Positions 7,146-15,026 of a DNA stretch of 15,557 nucleotides are shown piece after piece; within the stretch, counting starts at the first letter, position 1, and the number at the start of each line of letters is the position of its first letter. The notes beneath the pieces are model-generated. The model did not search any database. It had not been told where the DNA came from and worked only from the letters and a program-made list of their open reading frames with translations. Source of the DNA: Desulfobacterales bacterium C00003060 (GTDB lineage Bacteria > Desulfobacterota > Desulfobacteria > Desulfobacterales > C00003060); assembly GCA_001751085.1 (NCBI GenBank), contig MAXP01000053.1:1-15557 (forward strand), in the 5' to 3' direction. A program made the translations under genes and the position numbers.

Positions 7146-7808
7146 TTAGCGCTGGCTTTTGCCGTTCAATATGATACCTTTTTTTTTCTCAAGCCGCATA
7201 TCAAGCTCCTTTAGTTTCTGAATTGCTCCTTCCAATCCATTAATTATTTCTTCTAACTTCTGATATTCCAGCCATAGATTCTGGTATCTCTCTCTTAGCC
7301 CCACGTTCTCCCGCTTTAATGTGTTAATGCTATGCTTTCTTGACTTCGTCTTAATGGTATCCTTTCTTAACCTCTCGTTTTCATTTCTCAACTTTCCGAT
7401 GTTTTTCCTCAATTTATTGCACGTGTCTCTCAGTTCCGTAATTTTTGTCAAAAGAGACAGCAGATACTGAACATCATCTGTTTGGCCGCATTCGGGATCG
7501 AAAAAAGCATATTCCTGCAGGTTACTAAGTGCCTTCGTATAGTCCGGCATAGGATTTCTATGGTGTGAATACAGCAACGCGAGATGAAAAAGCGCGTTTG
7601 CCCTGGACGATGGGTCTGTTTTGCTTTCTACAGCCTCTTCCAGACGAGAAATCTCTATTTCAATGCTTTTGGTGTCCAAGTCAGGGTAAAAGGCAGGCTC
7701 TCTCACCCCTTCCTGTTTCACGACGCGGCATGAACTCAGAATTCCCATGCAAATAAATAAAAGAAAGACAGCCCGATATCCCATCCTCAAAACTTGCGTT
7801 GGTCTCAT
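7146..7808 (-). CDS. Coiled-coil lipoprotein (QseG-like architecture)
   Basis: This 220-residue lipoprotein has signal peptide MRPTQVLRMGYRAVFLLFIC and lipobox LSSC with lipidated C27; Arg at the next position favours the outer membrane. Residues about 65-120 form a short TPR-like pair (ALFHLALLYSHH, then YTKALSNLQEY). From about 120 to 207 there is a long heptad-rich coiled coil with charged repeats (NKLRKNIGKLRNENERLRKD) ending in LKELDMRLEKKK. This layout resembles QseG-type lipoproteins, which sit between a sensor kinase and its response regulator and control signalling at the membrane; here a diguanylate cyclase takes that place. The functional link is inferred. The ATG at 7808 has GGAG five bases upstream. 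It is the middle gene of the operon, 51 bases after the cyclase. Confidence 0.82.
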   Translation of the reverse strand: MRPTQVLRMGYRAVFLLFICMGILSSCRVVKQEGVREPAFYPDLDTKSIEIEISRLEEAVESKTDPSSRANALFHLALLYSHHRNPMPDYTKALSNLQEYAFFDPECGQTDDVQYLLSLLTKITELRDTCNKLRKNIGKLRNENERLRKDTIKTKSRKHSINTLKRENVGLRERYQNLWLEYQKLEEIINGLEGAIQKLKELDMRLEKKKGIILNGKSQR

Positions 7809-7859
7809 AAGTCTCCGCTATTTCGGAAGTCCACAGCTTGAAATGCTTGCAGTTCCTGA

Positions 7860-9224
7860 TCAGGCCCCTTGTCTTCTGCGGTCCACAACGAACACACTAC
7901 CAGGAAGAGATTTGGCATGTTCCTTGAGTTCAGCAGCAATCTCCCCGATTTCGATTTGATTAATTTTTCCCCTCTGCTCGTTTGTGACGACAGCAATGGA
8001 AATCGTCATGAATGGAAAGCACATTTTTTTGCCCTGACGCGTTTTCGAAACGATATGCCCATTTGCTCTGTCTTCAGGATCGTAGAAATCGCCAACCTGA
8101 TTGTCAAACTCCTTGATAATGGCTTTGCAGACTTCTTCGCACTTTTGTGGAGTTGTAATAATCATAAAATCATCCCCACCGATGTGTCCAACAAAATCAT
8201 CGCCTGAACCGTATCTTGCAGTTTCCTTTTCGATTATTGTAGCTGTGGCTTTTATGAGCGTATTGCCTCTTGTGTAACCATACCGGTCATTAAACGCCTT
8301 AAAGTTATCCAGGTCAATCAGACAGAATGCCACTTGCCTGCCTGCGTCGAGCCGTTTCTTGAGCACGTTTTCGATTGCAATACCCCCGGGCAGCCTTGTC
8401 AAAGGACTTGAATCCAGATACATCTCTTGCAGTCGGGCCAACTCTTGGGCCATTTTGCTGAAGGCGTTGGCAAGTTCACCAAATTCATTCTGGGTTTTGA
8501 CGCACGGGACATAATCAAATTTGCCTTTTGATATTTGTGTTGTTGCAAGCTTGAACTGGCGGATGGATCTCGATATGTTGCGAGTAATCAGCAGTGCAGC
8601 ACTGACACCGAGGAGGATACCAAAAATAGATAATAGAGCCATAATTTGAGCCGTTTTCAATCCGACACTAGCGGCCTCCAGCATTTCCCTGTCTTGATTC
8701 TGTTTTGCGTCCAAGATCATCTCTTGAATAACTATAATCAGTTGATCCAGCTTGCTTTTGATTTTTGCATCATATTCCTTTGCAAGTGGAGTAGAAGGAT
8801 TCCTTAAGTGCTTCAACCCCTCTGCATAGAGATGATTAAACTCACTGTGAAGAGAAGCCAATTGTTCTGCAGGAATGTTTTTTCGTTCCGGAAGTGACCG
8901 GATCTCACCAACGATCGTATCGAATTTCTTGCTTTTCTGCCAGAACAGTTCAAGCATCTCCTGGCTTTCCAGGATCACACAGCGGCGGCCATACGATTCC
9001 TGAGCCACAAGGTTGTCCACCATATCGTTGCCTAATCTTATCAGAGCCATATGGTTTTCAACGATATTCTCGTTGATTTTGTTGACTTTGCTAAGGCTTA
9101 GAAAAGAAGAAACAGCTATTAGGACGATAACCAAAACAAGTGGCACATATCCTATAACCATTTTCGTTGCAATGTTGAATTTCAGAAAGCGGTCCACGAA
9201 CAGAATCCTCTGCAGTATTTCCAT
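7860..9224 (-). CDS. Membrane diguanylate cyclase (sensor-HAMP-GGDEF)
   Basis: This 454-residue protein probably makes c-di-GMP from GTP at the inner membrane. TM1 (about 18-42) and TM2 (about 192-213) enclose a roughly 150-residue periplasmic helical sensor of the four-helix-bundle type. A HAMP linker (about 214-267) leads to a GGDEF domain (about 272-445) with metal and nucleotide residues in LIDLDNFKAFND (302-313) and signature GGDDF (349-353). The catalytic fourth position is Asp, not Glu, which may lower activity. The inhibitory I-site RxxD reads SGDD (340-343), so feedback inhibition by product is probably lost. No EAL domain is present. ATG 9224 is chosen; a TTG at 9272 is in frame, and neither start has a strong ribosome site. 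It is the first gene of the operon with the lipoprotein and radical SAM genes. Confidence 0.9.
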   Translation of the reverse strand: MEILQRILFVDRFLKFNIATKMVIGYVPLVLVIVLIAVSSFLSLSKVNKINENIVENHMALIRLGNDMVDNLVAQESYGRRCVILESQEMLELFWQKSKKFDTIVGEIRSLPERKNIPAEQLASLHSEFNHLYAEGLKHLRNPSTPLAKEYDAKIKSKLDQLIIVIQEMILDAKQNQDREMLEAASVGLKTAQIMALLSIFGILLGVSAALLITRNISRSIRQFKLATTQISKGKFDYVPCVKTQNEFGELANAFSKMAQELARLQEMYLDSSPLTRLPGGIAIENVLKKRLDAGRQVAFCLIDLDNFKAFNDRYGYTRGNTLIKATATIIEKETARYGSGDDFVGHIGGDDFMIITTPQKCEEVCKAIIKEFDNQVGDFYDPEDRANGHIVSKTRQGKKMCFPFMTISIAVVTNEQRGKINQIEIGEIAAELKEHAKSLPGSVFVVDRRRQGA

Positions 9225-9393
9225 GAGATTAAGGGCTCGGCAAAAAATAACTTCACCTCTAATTATCAGCAAGAATCATGCTGAATCAAAGACTCACGCA
9301 TTTTCCGTTAATCTTCAAATAGTTATCTCGTGGCAACCAAGAGCCGGACTTAAGATATGTGGGTAAAAAAGGTTATAAATTGTGACAAAAAAC

Positions 9394-9425
9394 ACTACTT
9401 ATGAGTAAAAGACTACTTATGAGTA
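9394..9425. repeat. Direct repeat of a 14-mer, 18-bp period
   Basis: ACTACTTATGAGTA occurs at 9394-9407 and again exactly at 9412-9425. Its core TACTTATGAGTA is a near palindrome (10 of 12 positions symmetric). Two near-palindromic sites spaced under two helical turns, about 170 bases upstream of the cyclase start, look like paired binding sites for a regulator of that operon, which is an inference. Confidence 0.65.
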
Positions 9426-9500
9426 CTATTCAGTCACTCAACAGTCCTAAGTTCTTCGAGCTTTTCTTGCTGCTCACCTGCTGTGAGCTTTCTACCCAAC

Positions 9501-9660
9501 AAAAAAGCCGCGAGCGCACATCATCCATTCTTCGATGAAAGCCTTCGTGGCTTGATTGAAGCTCCACGCAGCAAGTTGCGGGGTTAGCGCTCGCTTTTAC
9601 GCAGAGCAAATAGTCCACGGACCACTGGTTTCAGCCGCAAGTGGCTTCTGCCGCCCTTTT
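9501..9660 (-). ncRNA. Candidate structured small RNA ending in terminator-like stem
   Basis: Read on the minus strand, GCGAGCGC (9594-9587) pairs perfectly with GCGCTCGC (9517-9510), which is followed by GGC and six T (9506-9501), as at an intrinsic terminator. Inside this long-range stem lie hairpins CCCCGCA/TGCGTGG (9583-9577/9570-9564, one mismatch) and AAGCC/GGCTT (9553-9549/9543-9539). The 5' part can form CCACT/AGTGG (9644-9640/9626-9622). A promoter-like sequence stands at the right distance upstream. A decayed REP-type or insertion-sequence remnant is the main alternative. Confidence 0.35.
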
Positions 9661-9665
9661 CTGAG

Positions 9666-9694
9666 ACTGTACATCGTATTATCATATCCGTCAA
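9666..9694 (-). promoter_or_regulatory. Candidate sigma-70 promoter for the minus-strand RNA
   Basis: On the minus strand, TTGACG (9694-9689) and TACAGT (9671-9666) are separated by 17 bases, five and four matches to the consensus boxes. Transcription would begin near 9660 and run into the folded region ending at the T-run at 9501. Confidence 0.35.
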
Positions 9695-9960
9695 TTTGAA
9701 AAGGACAGCTCGTATTTTCTCAATAACCCGTGAGCGGGCTCCGTTTCAGGGGATTTCCCCGAACTTTTTGAGGAGTTACGACAGCTCGTCATAACAGCAG
9801 GAATCTGTTTCGATTTGACGCATAACCCTTTCTTCCTTATATTGTCCCAAAATGAAAGCATAATGGTAACCGTTCACAGGTTCGGGCCTGCCCTGGCGCG
9901 ACTTGATGTGCATTCCCGGCACGATCGCGCAGAATGTTACGCTATGAGTTTCTACACAAT

Positions 9961-10008
9961 GGGCCAGGGAAGCCAGGCCTGGGCCAGGGTTCACCGTTCA
10001 GGGTTAGG
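9961..10008. repeat. GGGCCAGGG repeats, palindrome and GGTTCAC heptamers
   Basis: GGGCCAGGG occurs at 9961-9969 and 9981-9989, with the perfect palindrome CCAGGCCTGG at 9973-9982 between. Three 7-base units, GGTTCAC, CGTTCAG, GGTTAGG, follow at 9988-10008 and belong to the GGTTCAA family. A further pair of such units lies near 9870-9885. Confidence 0.6.
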
Positions 10009-10229
10009 GAACAGACTGAAAATGGACCCCCGAAATTTTCGTAAAAAATGCGGTTTTGCCACAACATTGCCAAGTGCCATGTTCCAGACCCGCCCGCCTC
10101 GCCTGTCATGTACGGAACGGGCATATCGCAAGAGGTCGGCAATGGCGGGCAGGTTCGTGGGGGTGTGGAAGCGGTCGGTTTTCCTCTACAAAACGTTTAC
10201 AAAATGGCGTATGGTGATGAGAATACAAC

Positions 10230-10261
10230 CTTTGAACCCCTGAACCTTTGAACCCGTGAAC
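10230..10261. repeat. CTTTGAAC-type octamer tandem repeat before mfd
   Basis: Four consecutive 8-base units read CTTTGAAC, CCCTGAAC, CTTTGAAC, CCGTGAAC, the first and third identical. The GAAC core links them to the GAACCGT units at 300-327 on the same strand. The array ends about 50 bases before the mfd start and overlaps the likely -35 box. Confidence 0.85.
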
Positions 10262-10274
10262 GGTTACGTATAAT
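10248..10274 (+). promoter_or_regulatory. Candidate mfd promoter
   Basis: A perfect TATAAT lies at 10269-10274, with TTGAAC at 10248-10253 as a possible -35 box, spacing 15 (short). Transcription would start near 10281, placing GGAGG (10291-10295) and ATG 10312 in the message and ATG 10273 outside it. The -35 box is part of the octamer repeat. Confidence 0.45.
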
Positions 10275-10311
10275 GTTTATCAAATCTGCAGGAGGATCTT
10301 GTAGCTTTTAC

Positions 10312-13300
10312 ATGAAACCATTGGGGCATTGTATTGCCGATCTGCTGAAGATGATCCCGCGTGAGAAGGGACGGATCAACTGTACCGGACTGTCAGGGTC
10401 TGAGCGCGCCTATGTCCTGACCAGAGCCTATCTTGATCTTAGACGTCCCCTTTTTGTGGTGTGTGCGACCGCCAAAGAGGCTGAAACAATTGCCTCAGAT
10501 ATTCGTTTTTTCTCTCAAGATAGCCGCATCCCTGTAATCACGTTTCCACCCTACGACATTCTCCCTTTCAAGCCTGTGGCCTATCATCCGCAAACAGCAT
10601 GCAAGCGCATAGAAACGCTGTATCGGATGCTGACCGACTCTCAGCCTCCCGTTGTCATAACCACAGTCTCTGCCCTTTTGCAAAAGGTGATCCCCAGGCA
10701 GGTGCTGTCCCTGTTTGCGGAATATGTTCTTGCAGGCGAGCAGATTGATCGGGACACCCTTGTCAAAAAGCTGATCCAAGGTGGATATCAGGAGACAGTC
10801 CTGGTGGAGGACCCCGGGGATTTCGCCATCCGGGGTGGGCTCATTGATTGCTTTCCACCCCTTTATCCTGATCCAGTCCGCATCGAGTTCTTTGGTGACA
10901 CGATAGAATCGCTAAGAACATTTTCAGCGGCAGACCAGCGTTCACTAAAACCCGTATCTGAGGTCACACTTCTTCCAGCTACAGAGACTGTCCTTGATCC
11001 CTTAGAGATAGACCACATTGTTGAACGGGTTCGCAAACAGGGCCAAACCCTCAAGATGCCTTATATGCGTATTGAGGAGATCGTAGAAAAGCTCAGAAAC
11101 CTGGATCAATTTCCGGGGATCGGAGGGCTCATATCACTCATCTACCCCTCACTGGATACACTATTAGATTATGTGCCAAGACATGCCTTGCCGGTCCTGG
11201 TCGACCCTGGCTACGTTGAAAAGCTTGCCCTTGAAACTCAAGAAGCCGTAACCAAGAGCTATCTTTCGGCCTGTAGTGACACCCAAGTTTGTGTTGAACC
11301 TGAAGACCTCTATCTTAGCTGGCCCGAAATAGATGCCGAACTTGGCCATAGGCCTCACCTTGTTTTCAGGATGATTCCCGTGGCAGACACGGCTGCTGCG
11401 ACCCTGAACCTCACAGTTGAAAAAAATGATCTCATCGCCCAACAACTCAAGGCACGATCCGGCAGTGTGCGTGTTTCGGGGAAAGGGAGCGATCAAACCG
11501 AGGACCTGACGAGGCCTTTGATAGAGTGGATCAACCATGCCCTCGAATTTGGCATAGCTTTGTACATGGTTTGCAATACAAGAAAGCAGGCTGAGCGCCT
11601 GCTGGGGCTACTCGGGCCCCATGGTGTCCACGCGCACCTTCTTGAGGCCTTCCCCGGATATGATCATTGTAAGAATTCTGCGTGTATTTGCCTGGGTGAG
11701 CTTTCCTCTGGGTTTGTCTGGGCCCAGGAAGGCCTGGCTATCATTACTGAAAATGAGATCTTTGGTCACAGTCGCAAGCGAGCGAGGTTCCCAAAACAAG
11801 GAGTACGAACACGCTGGCTTGCCTTTGAGGATTTGAAGGCAGGCGATCCCATAGTTCACATAGAGCACGGTATTGGCCGATATAATGGCCTTGTCAAACT
11901 TGATGTGGCAGATATTACTAATGATTTCCTGGTCATAGAATACAGGGACGGTGACAGACTCTACCTCCCGGTTGACCGTATGAACTGCGTGCAAAAGTAT
12001 GTGGGCGTGGGCGTGGATGGTATGGGTCCCCGTTTGGATAAGATGGGCGGCAAATCGTGGGGACGGGTAAAGGATCGGGTAAAAAAATCAATCCGGAAGA
12101 TGGCCGGGGCGCTTCTGAAGCTATATGCCTGGCGCAAGGTCCAAAAAGGACATGCATATTCACCACCTGACCGCTACTTTCGAGACTTTGAGGCCGGATT
12201 CGAATACTCCGAGACACCGGATCAGGATCGGGCTATAGAAGAGGTCATGGCCGACATGGAATCACCTGTGCCCATGGACCGGCTGGTTTGTGGTGATGTG
12301 GGTTACGGAAAGACCGAGGTTGCTCTGCGTGCAGCCTTTAAAGCGGTCTGGGACCACAAGCAGGTGGCGTTTCTGGTCCCGACGACAGTCCTTGCTGAAC
12401 AGCATTTTCAGACCTTTAAAAAGAGATTTGAAGCCTACCCCGTCATCATCGAAAGCCTAAGCAGGTTTCGCTCTCCAAGCCAGCAGCGAGCCATCGTAGA
12501 AAGAATAAGGCAAGGGCAAGTGGATATTGTCATAGGGACTCATCGTCTGTTGCAAAAGGACATTGCCTTTAAGAATATAGGCCTGGTCATTATTGACGAA
12601 GAGCAGCGCTTTGGTGTTGCCCACAAGGAAAGGTTGAAGCAACTCCGTCGCTCAGTGGACGTCCTTGCCATAACTGCCACGCCTATACCCCGGACCCTCC
12701 ACATGTCTCTGATGGGCACAAGGGATTTGAGCATCATTGCAACGCCGCCGGAGTACCGGTACGCTATCAAGACGTATATCTGCCCATTTGATGATACAGT
12801 GGTGGCAGAAGCCATTCAACGAGAACTTCAACGAGGTGGCCAAATATTCTTCGTCCACAACAATATCCATACTATCTGGGGTGTGGCCCATCACATTCAA
12901 AGGCTGGTCCAGGGTGTGCGTATCGGGGTAGCCCACGGACGCTTGGGAGATGAGGAACTTGAAAAGGTCATGCTCGAGTTGTTGCATCGTGAGATAGATT
13001 TGTTAGTTTGCACCAGTATCATAGAATCAGGGCTTGACTTTCCATCGGCCAATACCATTTTGATCAACCGGGCCGATAAGTTCGGCCTATCCCAAATCTA
13101 CCAGCTTCGAGGTCGCGTGGGGCGGGCAAATGAACAGGCCTATGCGTATCTGTTGATACCGCAAGAGAGCGCCCTGACGAGGGATGCCAAGAAGCGCCTC
13201 AAGGTCCTTATGGAACACAGCGATCTTGGGGCTGGTTTTCAGATTGCCATGAGTGATCTGCAGATACGAGGGGGAGGCACCATCCTTGGGGCCTCACAGT

Positions 13301-13827
13301 CCGGGCACATCGTATCTGTGGGCTACGAGATGTATCTGCAGCTCATGGAGCGTACTATGAATGAACTGAAAGGGGAACCTGTTGAACCGGAGGTGGAACC
13401 GGAGATAAAAGTGAACCGGTCAGCCTATATCCCTGAAACATACGTCTCTGATATTGACCAGAGGCTGGTGTCATACAAACGCTTAGCCAGGATGAACGAA
13501 CCGTCCGAAGTTGTGGAGTTCCAGGAGGAACTCAGGGATCGCTTTGGCCCCCTTCCTGAACCGGCAAGAGTTCTAATGGATAAGATTATGCTAAAAGTAA
13601 TGTGCAAAAACATAGGCATCCAGCGCTTGGATTTGGGCGACCAAAGGCTCGTGCTTTCCTTTTGCCAAGGTTGCCCGTTGAGTCCAGAGGAAATAATACG
13701 TCTCGTACAAAAAGATCCAGGGCAATTCAAGTTGACACCAGGTGGCGTACTCGAGGTATCTATGCCATACGGTCAAACTCCAGACCCTCTGGAAGCCTCC
13801 AAAAAGTTCTTGCAGGAACTACTCTGA
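10312..13827 (+). CDS. mfd: Transcription-repair coupling factor Mfd
   Basis: This 1171-residue ATP-dependent translocase pushes stalled RNA polymerase off damaged DNA and recruits UvrA; E. coli Mfd is 1148 residues. The UvrB-like N-terminal region spans about 1-340 (GGLIDCFPPLYPDPVRIEFF). The RNA polymerase interaction domain begins near residue 512 (DPIVHIEHGIGRYNG). The RecG-like motor carries Walker A GDVGYGKT at 661-668, DEEQ at 762-765, and motif VI GRVGR at 934-938. The C-terminal D7 domain (about 1025-1130) contains LRDRFGPLPEPA. All motor motifs are intact. ATG 10312 is preferred: homology to Mfd begins just after it and GGAGG lies 16 bases upstream (long spacing). ATG 10273 is in frame but overlaps the TATAAT box. 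Confidence 0.98.
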   Translation: MKPLGHCIADLLKMIPREKGRINCTGLSGSERAYVLTRAYLDLRRPLFVVCATAKEAETIASDIRFFSQDSRIPVITFPPYDILPFKPVAYHPQTACKRIETLYRMLTDSQPPVVITTVSALLQKVIPRQVLSLFAEYVLAGEQIDRDTLVKKLIQGGYQETVLVEDPGDFAIRGGLIDCFPPLYPDPVRIEFFGDTIESLRTFSAADQRSLKPVSEVTLLPATETVLDPLEIDHIVERVRKQGQTLKMPYMRIEEIVEKLRNLDQFPGIGGLISLIYPSLDTLLDYVPRHALPVLVDPGYVEKLALETQEAVTKSYLSACSDTQVCVEPEDLYLSWPEIDAELGHRPHLVFRMIPVADTAAATLNLTVEKNDLIAQQLKARSGSVRVSGKGSDQTEDLTRPLIEWINHALEFGIALYMVCNTRKQAERLLGLLGPHGVHAHLLEAFPGYDHCKNSACICLGELSSGFVWAQEGLAIITENEIFGHSRKRARFPKQGVRTRWLAFEDLKAGDPIVHIEHGIGRYNGLVKLDVADITNDFLVIEYRDGDRLYLPVDRMNCVQKYVGVGVDGMGPRLDKMGGKSWGRVKDRVKKSIRKMAGALLKLYAWRKVQKGHAYSPPDRYFRDFEAGFEYSETPDQDRAIEEVMADMESPVPMDRLVCGDVGYGKTEVALRAAFKAVWDHKQVAFLVPTTVLAEQHFQTFKKRFEAYPVIIESLSRFRSPSQQRAIVERIRQGQVDIVIGTHRLLQKDIAFKNIGLVIIDEEQRFGVAHKERLKQLRRSVDVLAITATPIPRTLHMSLMGTRDLSIIATPPEYRYAIKTYICPFDDTVVAEAIQRELQRGGQIFFVHNNIHTIWGVAHHIQRLVQGVRIGVAHGRLGDEELEKVMLELLHREIDLLVCTSIIESGLDFPSANTILINRADKFGLSQIYQLRGRVGRANEQAYAYLLIPQESALTRDAKKRLKVLMEHSDLGAGFQIAMSDLQIRGGGTILGASQSGHIVSVGYEMYLQLMERTMNELKGEPVEPEVEPEIKVNRSAYIPETYVSDIDQRLVSYKRLARMNEPSEVVEFQEELRDRFGPLPEPARVLMDKIMLKVMCKNIGIQRLDLGDQRLVLSFCQGCPLSPEEIIRLVQKDPGQFKLTPGGVLEVSMPYGQTPDPLEASKKFLQELL

Positions 13828-13998
13828 CATGATAATTAGTTAATATTCGGCTGAATTTGCCCCCCACCCCTCTTTCGCCTGCAGGTAATCGTTACCCGCA
13901 CGTTCCATCTCTTCCTGCCTCCGGTTCAGAAAGTGGAGAGGGTTATGGTGTTTTTGGACAGTTTTTTTTGTGGATCTTGTGTGTTAGGGAATTGATTA

Positions 13999-14988
13999 AT
14001 GAGGGGACGATTGTTTCCAATTAGGTGTTTCAGTTTTCTGATCATCCTGTTCGCCTTGCTCTCAGGATCTGTGACAGGTTATGCCGAACTGGCAGATCGC
14101 ATTGTAGCCATAGTAAACGACGATGTCATCACCCTTTCAGAGCTGAATGAAGCCCTTGAACCTTATGTCCGAAAAATCAGTGAAGCTGGCTATCAGCCTG
14201 ATGTGGAGCGTGAGATGCGTTTCAAGCTTCGTCAGGACATCTTGAATAACATGATCGACGAAAAGCTGACCTATCAGGAAACCAAGAGATTGAATATTTC
14301 GGTTGATGAAAAGGAGATAGATCAGCAAATAGAACAGATAAAAGCCGAACATTTCCTCACAGAAGAAGAACTGAAAAAAGCTCTTGTGGCTGATGGCTAT
14401 ACGCTTGAAGAATATCGCGACCAGATCAAGGAGCAGGCGCTTCGGATCAGGCTCATCAATATTGAGGTCAGATCAAAGATTGCCGTCACTGATAAAGACA
14501 TTCGAGACTATTATGAAAAGCACAAGGAGGACTATCAGGGAACGCCAAAATACCACCTTTACACCATCCTGGTAAGGGTGCCGCCTTCGGCTAATGCTGA
14601 TCAAAAAAAAGCAGCGCTTGAAAAGATCGAGTCAATTGTGAAAGAGCTGAAGTCCGGGGCAAATTTTGACGAACTGGCCAAGCAGCACTCACAGGACGTC
14701 ACAGCTACGGCGGGAGGAGACCTTGGTCTATTTACCCTGGATGAACTTTCGGCAGAATTTCAGGGGACGGTTCGGCAGATGGCAGAAGGTCAAATCAGTC
14801 CTGTCTTAGAGATACCAAAGGGGTATCAGATCCTTATGCTTAAAGAGATACAGAAGATACAGGGAAAAACCTTGGAGGATGCCAGGTCAGAGATCCATGA
14901 AAGGCTTCACCGAGAGTTGGTTGAAAAAGAATACAAGGCTTGGCTAAAGGCGCTTAGGGAGCGATCCTACGTGAAGATTATTCAGTAA
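13999..14988 (+). CDS. surA: SurA-like periplasmic chaperone / parvulin peptidyl-prolyl isomerase
   Basis: This 329-residue secreted protein assists folding of outer-membrane proteins. The signal peptide spans about 1-29 (hydrophobic FSFLIILFALLSG, likely cleavage after VTGYA). The SurA N-terminal chaperone domain (about 30-175) opens with DRIVAIVNDDVITLSELNE, typical of the family. One parvulin domain (about 182-280) follows, with GGDLGLFTLDEL. E. coli SurA is about 428 residues with two parvulin domains; this short form has one, as in many deltaproteobacteria. PrsA/PpiC-type isomerase is the alternative label. ATG 13999 has AGGGA eight bases upstream. The 171-base spacer after mfd contains GGTAA/TTACC (13884-13888/13892-13896) without a T-run. 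The mgtE gene starts 38 bases downstream. Confidence 0.88.
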   Translation: MRGRLFPIRCFSFLIILFALLSGSVTGYAELADRIVAIVNDDVITLSELNEALEPYVRKISEAGYQPDVEREMRFKLRQDILNNMIDEKLTYQETKRLNISVDEKEIDQQIEQIKAEHFLTEEELKKALVADGYTLEEYRDQIKEQALRIRLINIEVRSKIAVTDKDIRDYYEKHKEDYQGTPKYHLYTILVRVPPSANADQKKAALEKIESIVKELKSGANFDELAKQHSQDVTATAGGDLGLFTLDELSAEFQGTVRQMAEGQISPVLEIPKGYQILMLKEIQKIQGKTLEDARSEIHERLHRELVEKEYKAWLKALRERSYVKIIQ

Positions 14989-15026
14989 ACAATAATTCAC
15001 GTTAGGCAATTCCAAGGAAACAGAAT

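Larger units (their letters stand above)
9225..10311. other. 1.1-kb gene-poor spacer rich in repeats and hairpins
   Basis: No gene is convincing here. The spacer separates the leftward cyclase operon from rightward mfd. It holds the 14-mer pair (9394-9425), hairpin GCTCAC/GTGAGC (9472-9477/9483-9488), the folded candidate RNA (9501-9660), hairpins CCCG/CGGG (9727-9730/9735-9738) and GGGGA/TCCCC (9749-9753/9756-9760), the GC-rich repeat cluster (9961-10008) and the octamers before mfd. The longest open stretches have no homology I recognise. Confidence 0.7.

Noticed and set aside
9430..9618. Open frame of 62 codons on the minus strand through the folded region
   Set aside because: It coincides with the hairpins of the candidate RNA, lacks a ribosome site and has no recognisable protein pattern.
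9749..9775. Intrinsic terminator GGGGATTTCCCC followed by GAACTTTTT
   Set aside because: The stem is only five pairs with a two-base loop, the T-run is offset by four bases, and no gene on that strand ends nearby.
9704..9789. Direct repeat GACAGCTCGT at 9704-9713 and 9780-9789
   Set aside because: A single 10-base match within about 1 kb is close to what chance would give.
9815..10243. Open frame of 142 codons on the plus strand upstream of mfd
   Set aside because: It runs through tandem repeats, the GGGCCAGGG cluster and the octamers, has no ribosome site or recognisable domain, and its composition looks random.
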